Assembly (NCBI RefSeq): GCF_019823065.1
Contig: NZ_CP081966.1
Location: forward strand, 5,797,501-5,861,500
Source of the DNA: Pseudomonas mosselii
GTDB lineage: Bacteria > Pseudomonadota > Gammaproteobacteria > Pseudomonadales > Pseudomonadaceae
DNA: 64,000 nt
Direction: 5' to 3'
A program made the translations under genes and the position numbers. Below the pieces are notes generated by a model. It was not told the origin of the DNA, made no database searches, and saw only the letters and a program-made list of their open reading frames with translations. Each line of letters begins with the position of its first letter. The stretch's first letter is position 1. Positions 1 to 11,996 of the stretch are shown here, one piece after another.

Positions 1-34
1 GCCCCGGCAATATGTGCATATAAGCTGAAGCCCG

Positions 35-94
35 GGGGCTGCTTCGCAGCCCTTTCCGACCGGTCCGACGCCTCGGAAAGGCCGCTCCTACAAA
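35..94. repeat. REP-like inverted repeat
   Basis: A GC-rich segment of the form GGGGCTGCTTCGCAGCCC followed by a second imperfect hairpin and the GGCCGCTCCTAC tail typical of Pseudomonas extragenic repeats. It lies at the window edge, downstream of the minus-strand response regulator. It resembles one arm of the long repeat at 52232-52350. It may act as a 3' mRNA barrier or terminator for the regulator gene, which is inference. Confidence 0.55.
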
Positions 95-123
95 GAACCG
101 TGTCAGCCGGGTGCATGTCGCAA

Positions 124-753
124 TCAGACCAGCTTGTGCTCCATCGCATACTTCACCAACTCCGCCAGCGAGTTGACCTTGAGCTTCTGCATCAAACGCG
201 CCTTGTGGGTGCTGATGGTCTTGTTCGACAGCGCCAGCTGCTGGGCGATGTCATTGACGTTGGCGCCCTGGGCCAGGCGCTCGAACACCGAGAACTCGCG
301 CTCGGACAGCAGCGTGTGCAACGGCCGGGTTTCGGTCAGCCCCACCTCGAAGACCATGCGGTCGGCCAGGCTCGGGTCGATATAGCGCCCGCCCCCGGCA
401 ACCCGGCGAATCGCGGTGAGCAGCAGCGCCGGGTCGCTGTCCTTGGTGGCGTAGCCCGCCGCCCCGGCCTTCAGCGCGCGCGCGGCCATCTGCGCCTCGT
501 CGTGCATCGACAGCATCAGGATCGCCGGCGGGTTGTTCAATGCCAGGATCCGCGGGATGGCCTCCAGGCCGTTCACCCCTGGCATGGAGATATCCAGCAG
601 CACCACTTCGCAAGGGGTATGGCGCAGGGTCTCAAGCAACTGCTCGCCGTTGCCCGCCTCGCCGGCGACCTGCATGTCCTTGGCCAGGCCAATCAACTGC
701 TTGATGCCCTCACGGACGATGGTGTGGTCTTCCGCCACCAGCACTCGAATCAC
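124..753 (-). CDS. NarL/FixJ-family response regulator
   Basis: A 209-residue two-component response regulator. The receiver domain (about residues 1-120) has the acidic pair E8/D9, phosphoacceptor Asp54 in the LLDISMPG motif and Lys104. A LuxR-type helix-turn-helix (about 148-205, LSEREFSVFERLAQG onward) follows. Translation appears to begin at GTG. The gene lies 12 nt downstream of the histidine kinase gene on the same strand, so the pair is almost certainly co-transcribed and cognate. The input signal and target promoters cannot be read from the sequence. Confidence 0.93.
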   Translation of the reverse strand: MIRVLVAEDHTIVREGIKQLIGLAKDMQVAGEAGNGEQLLETLRHTPCEVVLLDISMPGVNGLEAIPRILALNNPPAILMLSMHDEAQMAARALKAGAAGYATKDSDPALLLTAIRRVAGGGRYIDPSLADRMVFEVGLTETRPLHTLLSEREFSVFERLAQGANVNDIAQQLALSNKTISTHKARLMQKLKVNSLAELVKYAMEHKLV

Positions 754-765
754 GATCGTTCTCTC

Positions 766-3153
766 CTACGCCAAAGGAATCGCCACGCTCAGGCTGGTGC
801 CTTCGCCGGGCTCGCTTTCCAGGGTCATGTCGCCGCCCAGCATCAGCACGCGCTCACGCACCCCCACCAGGCCGAACGAAGTCGGTCGGGCCGCATCGAC
901 GGCGAACCCCACGCCATCGTCGATGACCGTCATGCGCAACTGCCCACCCTCCTCGACCAGGGCGATCTGCACGGTGTGCGCCCGGGCATGGCGCATGACG
1001 TTGGTCAGCGCTTCCTGGAGGATGCGGAACAGGCCGATGGCCTTGGCATCGCTCAAGGGCGGTAGTTGCTCCGGGACCTCGACCAGGCAGGGGATCTGCG
1101 TGCGGGCCTCGAAACGCCGTGCCTGCCACTCGATGGCCGAGGCGATTCCGGCATCGAGAATCGGCGGGCGCAACGCAGTGGCGACGTCACGCACCACCTG
1201 GAACAGTTGGGCGATCAGACGCTTCATGCTAGCCAGGCGCTCATGCAGCCCGGCATCCAGCTCGGCGTAGGCCAGCTCGCACATCGACACTTCCAGCTTG
1301 AGCACCGTGAGCATCTGCCCCAGCTCGTCGTGCACCTCGCGGGCGATGCGGGCCTTTTCCTCCTCGCGCACGCTTTCCAGGTGCGCCGACAACTCACGCA
1401 GTTGCTCCTGGGAGGCGGCCAGGGCCAGCTCGGCCTGCTTGCCTTGGGTGATGTCCCAGACCACACCATCCCACACCATGCGCCCATCGGCCAGGCGCCG
1501 CGTGGTCGCCTTGATGTCGGCCCAGCGCTGCTCACCCTGGCGAGTGAGGATACGGCCCTGCCACGACCAATCCCGGTCGCTGGCCAGGGCCAGGTCCTGG
1601 ACCCGGTGATAGTCGGCGCGGTCCTCGGGATGGACCAGGTTGCGCAGCCCCATCTGCGGGTGCTGGATCGCCGCTGGGGTATAACCGACCAACGCCTCGC
1701 TGCCTTCGCTGATGTAGGGGAATTCCGGGTCGCCCTCGGCCGGGTCACGCTCCAGGCGGAACACCAGCCCCGGCACATTGCCGGCAATACCCTTGAGCCT
1801 TGCCTCGCTTTCGCGCAACGCGGCCAGGTCGCGCCGGCGCTCAGTGACATCGGCGAGGAACACCACCAGGTACTCCGCATCGCGAAAACGCAGGAACGAC
1901 AGCGACAACTCGACCGGAAACAGACTGCCATCGGCGCGCCGGCACTGGCTTTCGAACTGCTGCTCACTGTCGCCCCCGGTGCGGGCGCGCTTCCACAGCT
2001 CCAGCCAGCGATCCATCTTCAGATTCGGCTCGATATCGACCAGCGGCCGCTCCAGCAACGCCCCCTCGGCGAAGCCCAGCATACGCTCGGCGGCATGGTT
2101 GGCGTAGCGCACATGGCTGTCCCAGTTGACCCAGAGGATGCCCACCGTGCTCTGGTCGATGGAGAACTGGCTCAGGCGCAAGGCCTCCTCGCGCACCTGA
2201 CGCTCCACCAGACTCTCCCGGGCCGCCAGCAAGCCCCGCTCCAGGCCGCGCTGCTGGCGACGCTGCCAGAACAGGGTGGCCAGGGCACACAGCAGCAGCA
2301 GGCCGAACAGCAGGGCTAGGTTCTGCCAGAAGCCGGCCGATTCGGAAAAACGCGGGTACTTGGGCTGCAGCCAGCGCTGGTGCATTTGCTCCAAGGTCTT
2401 GGCCGGCAGCGCCTGCAAGGCGCGTTCGAGGATATCGGCGAGCACGGGCCAGTCGCGTCGCGAGCCGACCCGCAGCAACTGCGGCAAGCCGATATCGCCC
2501 ACCACCGCCAGGTCTGCAAACTCGCCTTCGCGGGAAAGCCGGCTCAGCTGCGCTTCATCCAGCACGGCGAAGCTGGCCTGCCCGCCCAGCACCAGCTGCA
2601 GCGCCTCCCGTTCATTGGGTACGCCCTGCAGGTTGAGATTGCCGTAATTGCTCCGCAGGTAGTCCGCAAGGGCTCCTGGCATGCGCACAGCCACCCGCTC
2701 GTTGGCGGTCAGCTTCTCCAGATCCACGGCCACCGCGCCACTGCGCATCCCGACCACCAGTTGCGGCACACGCATATAAGGGTCACTGAACAGCCACAGC
2801 CGCAGGCTGGCGGGGGTCTGGGTCAGGCCCGGGGCGAAATCGATCTCGCCCGCCTGCAACGCGTGCTCCAGCGCGGTCTGGTCCGGGAAGCCGCGCCAGG
2901 TCAGATCCAGCCGTAATGCCTGGGACAGGGCACCGACCAGTTCGACGTTGGCCCCGTAGAATTGCTGCAGACGGCGGTCGAACTGGGCATAGGGGGCCTG
3001 CAGCACCAGGCCGACGCGCAGGCCGCGGTGCTCATCCAGCCACTGCTGCTGGGCCGGCTCCAGCACCACAGGTGGCGGCGCCTGCGGCTTTGCCAGGGCG
3101 ATCAAGGGTAGACACAACCAGCCGATAACCCACAGGCAACACACTCGCTTCAT
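766..3153 (-). CDS. hybrid-sensing PAS histidine kinase (NarX/HisKA_3 type)
   Basis: A 795-residue inner-membrane sensor kinase. In order it shows a signal peptide (about 1-22), one periplasmic SBP_bac_3-like domain (about 35-265), a transmembrane helix near 278-298 (hydrophobic, followed by WQRRQQR), two PAS domains (about 325-440 and 455-575) and a HisKA_3 dimerisation domain with the phosphoacceptor His in REVHDELGQ. The HATPase follows, with ALTNVMRHARA (N box), DDGVGF (G1) and FGLVGVRERV (G2). It therefore probably binds a small solute such as an amino acid and phosphorylates the NarL-type regulator immediately downstream. The plan resembles a BvgS-like sensor half joined to a NarX-like kinase core, without the phosphorelay modules of BvgS. 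Ligand unknown. Confidence 0.92.
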   Translation of the reverse strand: MKRVCCLWVIGWLCLPLIALAKPQAPPPVVLEPAQQQWLDEHRGLRVGLVLQAPYAQFDRRLQQFYGANVELVGALSQALRLDLTWRGFPDQTALEHALQAGEIDFAPGLTQTPASLRLWLFSDPYMRVPQLVVGMRSGAVAVDLEKLTANERVAVRMPGALADYLRSNYGNLNLQGVPNEREALQLVLGGQASFAVLDEAQLSRLSREGEFADLAVVGDIGLPQLLRVGSRRDWPVLADILERALQALPAKTLEQMHQRWLQPKYPRFSESAGFWQNLALLFGLLLLCALATLFWQRRQQRGLERGLLAARESLVERQVREEALRLSQFSIDQSTVGILWVNWDSHVRYANHAAERMLGFAEGALLERPLVDIEPNLKMDRWLELWKRARTGGDSEQQFESQCRRADGSLFPVELSLSFLRFRDAEYLVVFLADVTERRRDLAALRESEARLKGIAGNVPGLVFRLERDPAEGDPEFPYISEGSEALVGYTPAAIQHPQMGLRNLVHPEDRADYHRVQDLALASDRDWSWQGRILTRQGEQRWADIKATTRRLADGRMVWDGVVWDITQGKQAELALAASQEQLRELSAHLESVREEEKARIAREVHDELGQMLTVLKLEVSMCELAYAELDAGLHERLASMKRLIAQLFQVVRDVATALRPPILDAGIASAIEWQARRFEARTQIPCLVEVPEQLPPLSDAKAIGLFRILQEALTNVMRHARAHTVQIALVEEGGQLRMTVIDDGVGFAVDAARPTSFGLVGVRERVLMLGGDMTLESEPGEGTSLSVAIPLA

Positions 3154-3248
3154 CTCTACGCTCGTCTTGGCAATGACGGCCGCCTGGCGTGGCCGTCGCG
3201 GGCAAATACCATTAGGCTGCCGGTATGATTCTGGCCTTGGATTGATCG

Positions 3249-4247
3249 ATGTTCACACTTTATCGCACGACGCTGGCAATGTTCTGCCTGGCTTCGCTCC
3301 TGCCGCTCGGCGTTCAGGCCGCCGACGCCGAAGCACCGCAGGCCGCCACAGAAGCGGCCCCCCCTGCTCCCCGTCCACCGCTGCTCGAACGTAGCCAGGA
3401 CGATGCCCTGGCCCTGGAGCGCCAGGTGCCCAAGGCCGAGCAACAGACCTTGCAGGCCAATGGCGAGAACTTCTTGGCGCTGTGGAAGCCGGCCAACGAC
3501 AGCGATCCGCAAGGCGCGCTGATCATTGTGCCCGGTGCCGGCGAAAGCGCCGACTGGCCAACCACCGTCGGCCCGCTGCGCCGTGGCTTCCCCGATGTCG
3601 GATGGAGCACCCTGAGCGTGAGCCTGCCCGACCTGCTGGCAGAACGCCCGCAGGCCCGTGTCGAAGCCAAGCCGGTGATCGCACCGAAAAAGGAAGAAGG
3701 CGAGTCGGCCCCGGCCAAGGACACGCCAGCCGATGCCAACGCCAATGTCGCCCAGGCCACTGCGCCCGAGGCGGACGCGGCCGACAGCACCGACGCGGTC
3801 GAGGCCGACGAGCACACCAGCGAGGAGGATGCCCAACGCATCTTCGCACGCCTCGACGCCGCCGTGGCCTATGCCCAGCAGCAGAAAGCGCGCAGCATCG
3901 TGCTGCTGGGCAACGGCAGTGGCGCGTACTGGGCCGCACGCTACCTCAGCGAGAAACAGCCGCCCCAGGTACAGAAGCTGGTGATGGTCGCCGCACAGAC
4001 GCCGGCAAGGGTGGAGCACGACCTGCTGAGCGTGACGCCGACTTTGAAGGTGCCGACGGCGGATCTGTACTACACAACCCGAACCCAGGATCGCCTGGCC
4101 GCCCAACAGCGCCTGCAAGCCAGCAAGCGCGAGAAAAACAGCCAGTACCGGCAGCTGTCGCTGATGGTCGTTCCGGGCAACAAGGCCGCCGAGCAGGAGC
4201 AATTGTTGCGCCGGGTGCGCGGCTGGCTGAAGCCCAAGGAAGAGTGA
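3249..4247 (+). CDS. DUF3530 alpha/beta-hydrolase-like exported protein
   Basis: A 332-residue protein with an N-terminal signal peptide (about 1-24) and an alpha/beta-hydrolase-like fold of the DUF3530 family. The family is widespread in Pseudomonas and has no assigned reaction that I know of. The presumed nucleophile elbow reads LGNGSGAYWAARYL, where Asn replaces the first Gly of the usual GxSxG. A low-complexity acidic and Ala-rich insertion occupies about residues 145-195 between the two halves. It is divergent from the histidine kinase gene (95 nt apart) and convergent with djlA. Activity as a hydrolase is uncertain because of the atypical elbow. Confidence 0.85.
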   Translation: MFTLYRTTLAMFCLASLLPLGVQAADAEAPQAATEAAPPAPRPPLLERSQDDALALERQVPKAEQQTLQANGENFLALWKPANDSDPQGALIIVPGAGESADWPTTVGPLRRGFPDVGWSTLSVSLPDLLAERPQARVEAKPVIAPKKEEGESAPAKDTPADANANVAQATAPEADAADSTDAVEADEHTSEEDAQRIFARLDAAVAYAQQQKARSIVLLGNGSGAYWAARYLSEKQPPQVQKLVMVAAQTPARVEHDLLSVTPTLKVPTADLYYTTRTQDRLAAQQRLQASKREKNSQYRQLSLMVVPGNKAAEQEQLLRRVRGWLKPKEE

Positions 4248-4271
4248 GGCGTATCGAGGGACAAGCCAACT

Positions 4272-4303
4272 CCAACAATCTGGGAGCGGGCCTGCCCCAC
4301 GAT
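4272..4303. repeat. half REP element
   Basis: A single GGGAGCGGGC-CTGCCCC repeat arm lies between the convergent DUF3530 and djlA genes. It matches the core of the larger REP copies at 12791, 35376 and 54419. It probably marks the transcript end region of both genes. Confidence 0.5.
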
Positions 4304-4310
4304 GGCAAAC

Positions 4311-5075
4311 CTAAAGCCCGCGCCGCTTGCGAATCATGGCATAGGCCTGATGCAACTCGCGGGTATGCTCGGTCGCCTCGCGCACCTTGGCCTCACTGGC
4401 ACCGCTGCCCACCAACTTGTCCGGGTGATGCCGGCTGAGCAAACGTCGATAGGCCTGCTTGACCTTGTCCGCCTCGGTGTCCGGCTCCACCCCCAGCAGC
4501 CTCAATGCCGCCGCATAGGTCATGGCACCGCCTTCGATCGCCGATTTGCGCGGTTCATATTCCAGCGACATGGCCTGCACCTGGTTGCGACTGAGGCCCA
4601 ACTGCTGCCCCCAGCCCAGCAACAGGTCACGCTCCTGGCGACCTGCCTTGCCATCGGCCCAGACCATCCGCCAGCAGGCACGCAAGGTACCCTCGGGGCC
4701 ATGAGGCTGCAGCTTGATCCGGCGCAGGTAGTGCCCCAGCCGCCCCTTGCCCGACTTGCCGCGGTTGAACGCGGCAATCGCCCGCATCCGCGCAGGCTCT
4801 GCCAGGTCCAGACGCGACATTTCCTGACGCGCCTGCTGGATATGCCCCTCGACCACCCGGCCATCGCTCTTGGCCAGGCGCCCGAGCAGGACGAACAGCA
4901 GCTCCTCGTCACGCAGCGCCGGGCGACCGCCCAGACGCTCGCGCACATCCTCCCAGCCCTGCAGTCGCAGACGCCGATCCATGGCCTGTCCCAGCAACGC
5001 CCCCAGCAACGCACCCGGAATGCTGGCCACGGCGAAACCGGCACCGGCACCAATCACTGTGCTCGGCCACCACAT
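4311..5075 (-). CDS. djlA: DnaJ-like membrane co-chaperone DjlA
   Basis: About 254 residues. A Gly/Ala-rich N-terminal transmembrane segment (about 5-28) is followed by a central TerB-like helical domain and a C-terminal J domain (about 185-254) with the essential HPD in SRHHPDKL. DjlA proteins are inner-membrane co-chaperones of DnaK whose J domain faces the cytoplasm. I chose the ATG giving MWWPSTV as start. A longer frame begins at GTG (5084) overlapping the murU stop, so either way translation is coupled to murU. It is the last gene of amgK-murU-djlA. Confidence 0.92.
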   Translation of the reverse strand: MWWPSTVIGAGAGFAVASIPGALLGALLGQAMDRRLRLQGWEDVRERLGGRPALRDEELLFVLLGRLAKSDGRVVEGHIQQARQEMSRLDLAEPARMRAIAAFNRGKSGKGRLGHYLRRIKLQPHGPEGTLRACWRMVWADGKAGRQERDLLLGWGQQLGLSRNQVQAMSLEYEPRKSAIEGGAMTYAAALRLLGVEPDTEADKVKQAYRRLLSRHHPDKLVGSGASEAKVREATEHTRELHQAYAMIRKRRGL

Positions 5076-5076
5076 G

Positions 5077-6764
<1,688 letters not shown>

Positions 6765-6896
6765 TACGAGGGTTCTCCGACGGCCCTAGCCGTCAAGCGG
6801 GTCATGCTTTATTATCCAGCATCTTTTTCAGACCATCGAGAGGCGTGCGGCCCCCACACGCGGGCAGATGGCACGCAGGAAGCCCGGACTAATAAG
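6765..6896 (+). promoter_or_regulatory. divergent amgK/lptD intergenic region
   Basis: This 132-nt gap must carry the promoters of amgK (minus) and lptD (plus). A TTTATTATCC stretch at about 6807-6816 is the best -10-like sequence toward lptD. No convincing -35 and no clear envelope-stress (AlgU-type GAACTT) box could be assigned by eye. Confidence 0.35.
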
Positions 6897-9710
6897 ATGG
6901 CATTGAAATCCCCCGCGTTTCGTAGGAAGTTTCCGTTGTTGGTGACTGGCGGTCTGCTGGCCCTGCAACCCCTGGCCACGTCGTACGTGGTGGCGGCCGA
7001 GCAGTTCGACTGCCAAGTGTCCGCCGCCGGTGGCTGGGACTGCAAGCCCAAGACCGCCGCCAACCTGCCTCCGCGCCCGGTTCATCCGGGCGCAGCCGCT
7101 GCCAGCTCGGGCGCCGAAGCGCCTGGCGAAGTCGCCGCGACCGAGGCCGAGAAGCCGATGCTGGTCACCGAGGCCAAGGGCCGCGGCCTGAAGTCGCGTA
7201 GCGAAGACTACAGCCACCTGGACTGGGTCCCGCGCGAGAAGCTCACCGCTGCGCAGCTGGCCGAGACCGGCCCGTACTGCGGCGGCGCCTACATCGAGCC
7301 GACCCGCCCGGGCATGAACGACTCCACGCCCAAGGACGAGTCGCCCACCTACATCAACGCCAAGGTCTCCAAGTACCAGCAGGAGCAGCAGATCGCCACC
7401 CTCGCCGGTGACGTGGTCATGCGCCAGGGCAGCATGCAGGCCGAGGCCGATGAGGCCAACCTGTATCAGGCCGAGAACCGGGGCGAGCTCAAGGGCAACG
7501 TCAAGATCCGCGACAACGGCTCGCTGGTGGTCGGTGACGAGGCGCAGATCCAGCTCGACACCGGCGAAGCCCGGGTCGACAACGCCGAATACGTGATGCA
7601 CAAGTCGCACATCCGCGGCAACGCGCTGTACGCCAAGCGCGCCGAGAACGCCATCATCCGCCTCAAGGACGGTACCTATACCACCTGTGAGCCGGGCAGT
7701 AACGCGTGGCAGCTCAAGGGCAACAACATCACCCTGAACCCGGCCACCGGCTTCGGCACCGCGACCAACGTGACGCTGCGGGTCAAGGATTTCCCGGTGT
7801 TCTACACGCCGTACATCTACTTCCCGATCGACGACCGTCGCCAGTCCGGCTTCCTGCCGCCATCGTTCAGCTCCAGCAGCGACACCGGCTTCATGCTGGT
7901 CACCCCGTACTACTTCAACTTGGCGCCTAACTACGACGCCACGTTGTACCCGCGCTACATGGCCAAGCGCGGCATGCTGATGGAAGGCGAGTTCCGCTAC
8001 CTGACCAAGTCCAGCGAAGGTCAGTTCGGCGGCGCCTACCTGAGCGACCAGGATGATGATCGCAAACTGCAGACGGACTATAAGAAAGAACGCTGGATGG
8101 TCAACTGGCAGCACAAGGGTGGCCTGGATGATCGCCTGTTGGCCGAGGTGGACTACACCGACATCAGTGACCCGTTCTACTTCCAGGACCTGGAGTCCGA
8201 CCAGATCGGTGTAGAGAAGCGGGATGTGGTGAATCAGCGTGGAACGCTTACCTACCGCGGCGACAACTACAACGCCCGGCTGAATATGCATGCCTACGAG
8301 ATGGCCACCATCTCGCAGATCACGCCATATGATCGGCTGCCGCAAATCAACATCAACGGAATGTTGCCGTATCATCCGGCAGGACTCGACTTCACCTATC
8401 AAACCGAAGCCGTACGATTTGATAGAGACCTGAAAGACGACTTCGTGCTCAACAAAGATGGTCTTCCTGACAACAGCGGCGGTGGCCTCGGTCGTCGTCT
8501 CGACCAAAACGTCTTTGGTATTGCCCGTGCAAACGGCACTCGACTGAATTTAGCGCCGGCCATCAGCCTGCCGATGGAAGCCAGCTACGGTTTCTTCACC
8601 CCGAAGTTGAAGTATGTCTATACCCAGTATGACCTGGACCTCGACAGCAAAGGAAAAACCGATGTTGCCGCTTCCGGCGCTGAAACTCGCCGCCTGTTCG
8701 GAGATTACAAGAGCAGTCAAAACCGTGACATTCCGGTATTCAGCGTCGACAGTGGCCTGTATTTCGACCGCAATACTCAACTGTTCGGTACGAAGTATCG
8801 CCAAACACTTGAGCCTCGCCTGTTCTATCTCTATGTCCCCTACAAGGACCAAGCGGACATTCCGATCTTCGACAGCAGCGAAAACACCTTCAACTATGCC
8901 TCGCTGTTCCGTGACAACCGTTTCAGCGGTACTGATCGTATCGGTGACGAGAACAAGCTCTCGCTGGGTGTGACCAACCGCTGGATCGAAGAAAACGGTT
9001 TCCAGCGCCAGCGCTTCAGCATCGGCCAGGCGTTCTACTTCAGGGACCGCAAGGTACAACTGCCCGGCATCGACCCGCGCACACGTGTCGACAGCAAATC
9101 GGACGTATCGCCGTACGCGCTTGAATACGAGTATGCATTCAATCGCGACTGGAGATTCAACTCAGACTTCAACTGGGATCCCGATACTCGTAGCACCCGC
9201 TCGGGCAGCGCGATGTTCCACTACCAGCCTGAAGACAATCCGAACAAGATCGTCAACCTCGGCTATCGCTACCGTAACGACCTGATTACCTACGACTCGA
9301 TCACGGGTACCTGGAAAGTCGGCGGTGGTGACTACGGTACGCCTGGTAGCCCGAATTACATCAAGGACTATTACAAGATCCAGCAGCACGACTTCTCGGT
9401 TATCTGGCCGCTGGTGCCGCAATGGAGTGTTATCAGCCGTTGGCAGCACGACTACAACCGCAACCGGACATTGGAAGCCATGGGTGGCCTCGAGTATGAC
9501 AGCTGCTGCTGGAAGATCAGGTTGATCAAACGCTACTGGGTTGATGAAGACGACTTCAGTCAGGCCACGCCTGAAAACGAGAAAGGCGACCACGGCATCT
9601 TCCTGCAGATCGTGCTCAAGGGCCTCGGCGGTGTAGTCGGCAACAAGGTCGAAACGTTCCTGGACAAAGGCATTCAAGGTTACCGTACACGTGAAGAGCA
9701 AGCTTATTGA
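6897..9710 (+). CDS. lptD: LPS-assembly outer-membrane protein LptD
   Basis: A 937-residue outer-membrane protein. It has a signal peptide (about 1-35), an N-terminal pseudomonad extension, an OstA/LptA-like periplasmic jellyroll (about 165-290) and a long C-terminal beta-barrel. Cysteines are visible in FDCQVS, GWDCKP, PYCGG, TTCEPG and DSCCWK, the last pair corresponding to the family's C-terminal disulfide-forming residues. LptD with LptE inserts LPS into the outer leaflet. The ATG at 6897 ([10 protein letters not shown]) was chosen because upstream frame lies antisense to amgK. The barrel part (about 8200-9500) is visibly less GC-rich than its surroundings. It overlaps surA, whose product chaperones LptD folding. 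Confidence 0.97.
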   Translation: MALKSPAFRRKFPLLVTGGLLALQPLATSYVVAAEQFDCQVSAAGGWDCKPKTAANLPPRPVHPGAAAASSGAEAPGEVAATEAEKPMLVTEAKGRGLKSRSEDYSHLDWVPREKLTAAQLAETGPYCGGAYIEPTRPGMNDSTPKDESPTYINAKVSKYQQEQQIATLAGDVVMRQGSMQAEADEANLYQAENRGELKGNVKIRDNGSLVVGDEAQIQLDTGEARVDNAEYVMHKSHIRGNALYAKRAENAIIRLKDGTYTTCEPGSNAWQLKGNNITLNPATGFGTATNVTLRVKDFPVFYTPYIYFPIDDRRQSGFLPPSFSSSSDTGFMLVTPYYFNLAPNYDATLYPRYMAKRGMLMEGEFRYLTKSSEGQFGGAYLSDQDDDRKLQTDYKKERWMVNWQHKGGLDDRLLAEVDYTDISDPFYFQDLESDQIGVEKRDVVNQRGTLTYRGDNYNARLNMHAYEMATISQITPYDRLPQININGMLPYHPAGLDFTYQTEAVRFDRDLKDDFVLNKDGLPDNSGGGLGRRLDQNVFGIARANGTRLNLAPAISLPMEASYGFFTPKLKYVYTQYDLDLDSKGKTDVAASGAETRRLFGDYKSSQNRDIPVFSVDSGLYFDRNTQLFGTKYRQTLEPRLFYLYVPYKDQADIPIFDSSENTFNYASLFRDNRFSGTDRIGDENKLSLGVTNRWIEENGFQRQRFSIGQAFYFRDRKVQLPGIDPRTRVDSKSDVSPYALEYEYAFNRDWRFNSDFNWDPDTRSTRSGSAMFHYQPEDNPNKIVNLGYRYRNDLITYDSITGTWKVGGGDYGTPGSPNYIKDYYKIQQHDFSVIWPLVPQWSVISRWQHDYNRNRTLEAMGGLEYDSCCWKIRLIKRYWVDEDDFSQATPENEKGDHGIFLQIVLKGLGGVVGNKVETFLDKGIQGYRTREEQAY

Positions 9711-11010
9711 TCGTCTGCGCCCGCTGATGCTGGGCGCCGCAATGCTGAGTGGCGCGGTGCATGCCGCGGTACAGCCCATCGACCGCATCGTGGCCACCGT
9801 CGACAACGACGTGGTCATGCAGAGCCAGCTGGACCAGCGCGTGCGCGAAGTGCAGCAGACCATCGCCAAGCGCGGTGGTGGCGTGCCGCCTGCCGCCGCC
9901 CTGCAGCAGCAGGTACTGGAGCGCCTGATCGTCGAAAACCTGCAACTGCAGATCGGCGAGCGCTCGGGCATCCGCATTACCGACGAAGAACTGAACCAGG
10001 CCGTCGCCACCATTGCCCAGCGCAATGGCATGTCGCTGGAGCAGTTCCGCGCCGCCCTGGCCCACGATGGCCTGTCGTACGACGATGCCCGCGAGCAGAT
10101 CAAGCGCGAGATGGTCATCAGCCGCGTACGTCAACGTCGCGTGGCCGAGCGTATCCAGGTGTCCGAGCAGGAAGTGAAGAACTTCCTCAACTCGGACCTG
10201 GGCAAGATGCAGATGTCGGAAGAGTACCGCCTGGCCAACATCCTTATCCCGACCCCGGAAGGCGCCAACTCGGAAGCCATCCAGGCCGCCGCCCGCCAGG
10301 TCGGCGATGTCTACCAGCAACTCCGGCAGGGCAAGGACTTCGGTCAGATGGCCATTGAGCGCTCCGCCAGCGAGAACGCCCTGGAAGGCGGCGAGATGGG
10401 CTGGCGCAAGGCCGGCCAGCTGCCACCTGACTTTGCCAAGATGCTCAGCAGCATGGCCATTGGTGACATTACCCAGCCGATCCGCATCCCCAACGGCTTC
10501 ATCATCCTCAAACTCGAGGAGAAGCGTGGCGGCAGCGAGAGCATCCTGCGCGACGAAGTGCATGTGCGCCACATCCTGATCAAGCCGAGCGAGATCCGCA
10601 GCGAAGCCGCCACCGAGCAATTGGCCGAGCGCCTGTACGACCGGATCCAGAACGGTGAAGACTTCGCCGAACTGGCGAAGAGCTTCTCGGAAGACCCGGG
10701 CTCCGCGCTCAACGGCGGCGACCTCAACTGGGTCGACCCGAACAGCCTGGTGCCGGAGTTCCGCGAGCAGATGGCCAACGCCCAGCAAGGCGTGGTGACC
10801 AAGCCGTTCAAGACCCAATACGGCTGGCATGTGCTGGAAGTGCTGGGCCGCCGCGCCACCGACAGCACCGAGCAGGCGCGCGAGCAGCAGGCTATGAACG
10901 TCCTGCGCAACCGCAAGTACGACGAAGAGCTGCAGAACTGGCTGCGCCAGATCCGCGACGAAGCCTACGTTGAAATCAAGCTGCCTGGCGCTGACCAGGC
11001 CGCCCAGTGA
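9691..11010 (+). CDS. surA: periplasmic chaperone / peptidyl-prolyl isomerase SurA
   Basis: A 439-residue periplasmic protein starting at GTG inside the last 20 nt of lptD. It has a signal peptide (about 1-26, cleaved near VHAAVQ), the N-terminal chaperone domain and two parvulin (PpiC) domains at about 175-275 and 285-385, each ending with the ...GWHVLEV / NGFIILKL type strand. SurA escorts outer-membrane proteins, including LptD, to the BAM complex, so the overlap couples a client to its chaperone. The C-terminal helix rejoins the chaperone domain. Confidence 0.97.
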   Translation: MKSKLIDRLRPLMLGAAMLSGAVHAAVQPIDRIVATVDNDVVMQSQLDQRVREVQQTIAKRGGGVPPAAALQQQVLERLIVENLQLQIGERSGIRITDEELNQAVATIAQRNGMSLEQFRAALAHDGLSYDDAREQIKREMVISRVRQRRVAERIQVSEQEVKNFLNSDLGKMQMSEEYRLANILIPTPEGANSEAIQAAARQVGDVYQQLRQGKDFGQMAIERSASENALEGGEMGWRKAGQLPPDFAKMLSSMAIGDITQPIRIPNGFIILKLEEKRGGSESILRDEVHVRHILIKPSEIRSEAATEQLAERLYDRIQNGEDFAELAKSFSEDPGSALNGGDLNWVDPNSLVPEFREQMANAQQGVVTKPFKTQYGWHVLEVLGRRATDSTEQAREQQAMNVLRNRKYDEELQNWLRQIRDEAYVEIKLPGADQAAQ

Positions 11011-11996
11011 AGCCCCAGCGCTTCGCCGTCACGCCCGGCGAGCCGGCCGGCATAGGTCCCGACCTGTGCCTGCTGCTCGCCGCCGAGGCCCAGCCCCACC
11101 CCCTGATCGCCATCACCAGCCGTGACCTGCTCGCCGAGCGGGCCGCGCAGCTGGGGCTGGCCGTCAGCCTGCTACCCGTCACCCCCGACAGTTTCCCCAG
11201 CCTGCCAGCCCCCGCCGGCAGCCTGTACGTCTGGGACACGCCACTGGCCAACCCGGTGCTGGCCGGGCAGCTGGACAAGGCCAACGCCGCGTTCGTCCTG
11301 GAGACACTGACCCGGGCCGGCCAGGGCTGCCTCGACGGGCAGTTCGCCGGGATGATCACCGCCCCCGTGCACAAGGGTGTGATCAACGAGAGCGGGATCG
11401 CCTTCTCCGGGCACACCGAATTCCTCGCCGACCTCACCCACACCGCGCAAGTGGTGATGATGCTGGCCACCCGAGGACTACGCGTGGCCCTGGTGACCAC
11501 CCACCTGCCCCTGCGCGATATCGCCGACGCCATCACCGGCGAACGTCTGGAGCGCGTCACCCGCATCCTGCATGCGGACATGCGCGACAAGTTCGGCATC
11601 GCCAACCCACGCATCCTGGTCTGCGGGCTCAATCCGCATGCCGGAGAAGGCGGCCACCTGGGCCGCGAAGAAATCGACATCATCGAGCCGGTGCTGCAGC
11701 GCCTGCGCGCCGAAGGCATGGACCTGCACGGTCCGCTGCCGGCCGATACCCTGTTTACCCCCAAATATCTGGAGCACTGCGACGCGGTGCTGGCGATGTA
11801 CCACGACCAAGGCCTGCCCGTACTCAAGTACAAGGGCTTTGGCGCCGCGGTCAACGTGACGCTGGGCCTGCCGATCATCCGCACCTCGGTCGACCACGGC
11901 ACCGCCCTGGACCTGGCCGGCACCGGCCGGATCGACACCGGCAGCCTGCGCGTCGCATTGGAAACCGCCTACCAGATGGCCGAGAACCGACCATGA
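11007..11996 (+). CDS. pdxA: 4-hydroxythreonine-4-phosphate dehydrogenase PdxA
   Basis: A 329-residue NAD-dependent enzyme of the DXP-dependent pyridoxal 5'-phosphate pathway. Recognisable motifs are [12 protein letters not shown], the metal-ligand His in [21 protein letters not shown] and [14 protein letters not shown]. It starts at GTG overlapping the surA stop by 4 nt and ends overlapping rsmA by 4 nt, so it is translationally embedded in the operon. The gene order surA-pdxA-rsmA-apaG-apaH is the same as in enterobacteria. Confidence 0.97.
   Translation: MKPQRFAVTPGEPAGIGPDLCLLLAAEAQPHPLIAITSRDLLAERAAQLGLAVSLLPVTPDSFPSLPAPAGSLYVWDTPLANPVLAGQLDKANAAFVLETLTRAGQGCLDGQFAGMITAPVHKGVINESGIAFSGHTEFLADLTHTAQVVMMLATRGLRVALVTTHLPLRDIADAITGERLERVTRILHADMRDKFGIANPRILVCGLNPHAGEGGHLGREEIDIIEPVLQRLRAEGMDLHGPLPADTLFTPKYLEHCDAVLAMYHDQGLPVLKYKGFGAAVNVTLGLPIIRTSVDHGTALDLAGTGRIDTGSLRVALETAYQMAENRP

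Noticed and set aside
1066..2319. 417-codon plus-strand frame over the histidine kinase
   Set aside because: Shadow, Gln/Leu/Arg-rich translation without domains.
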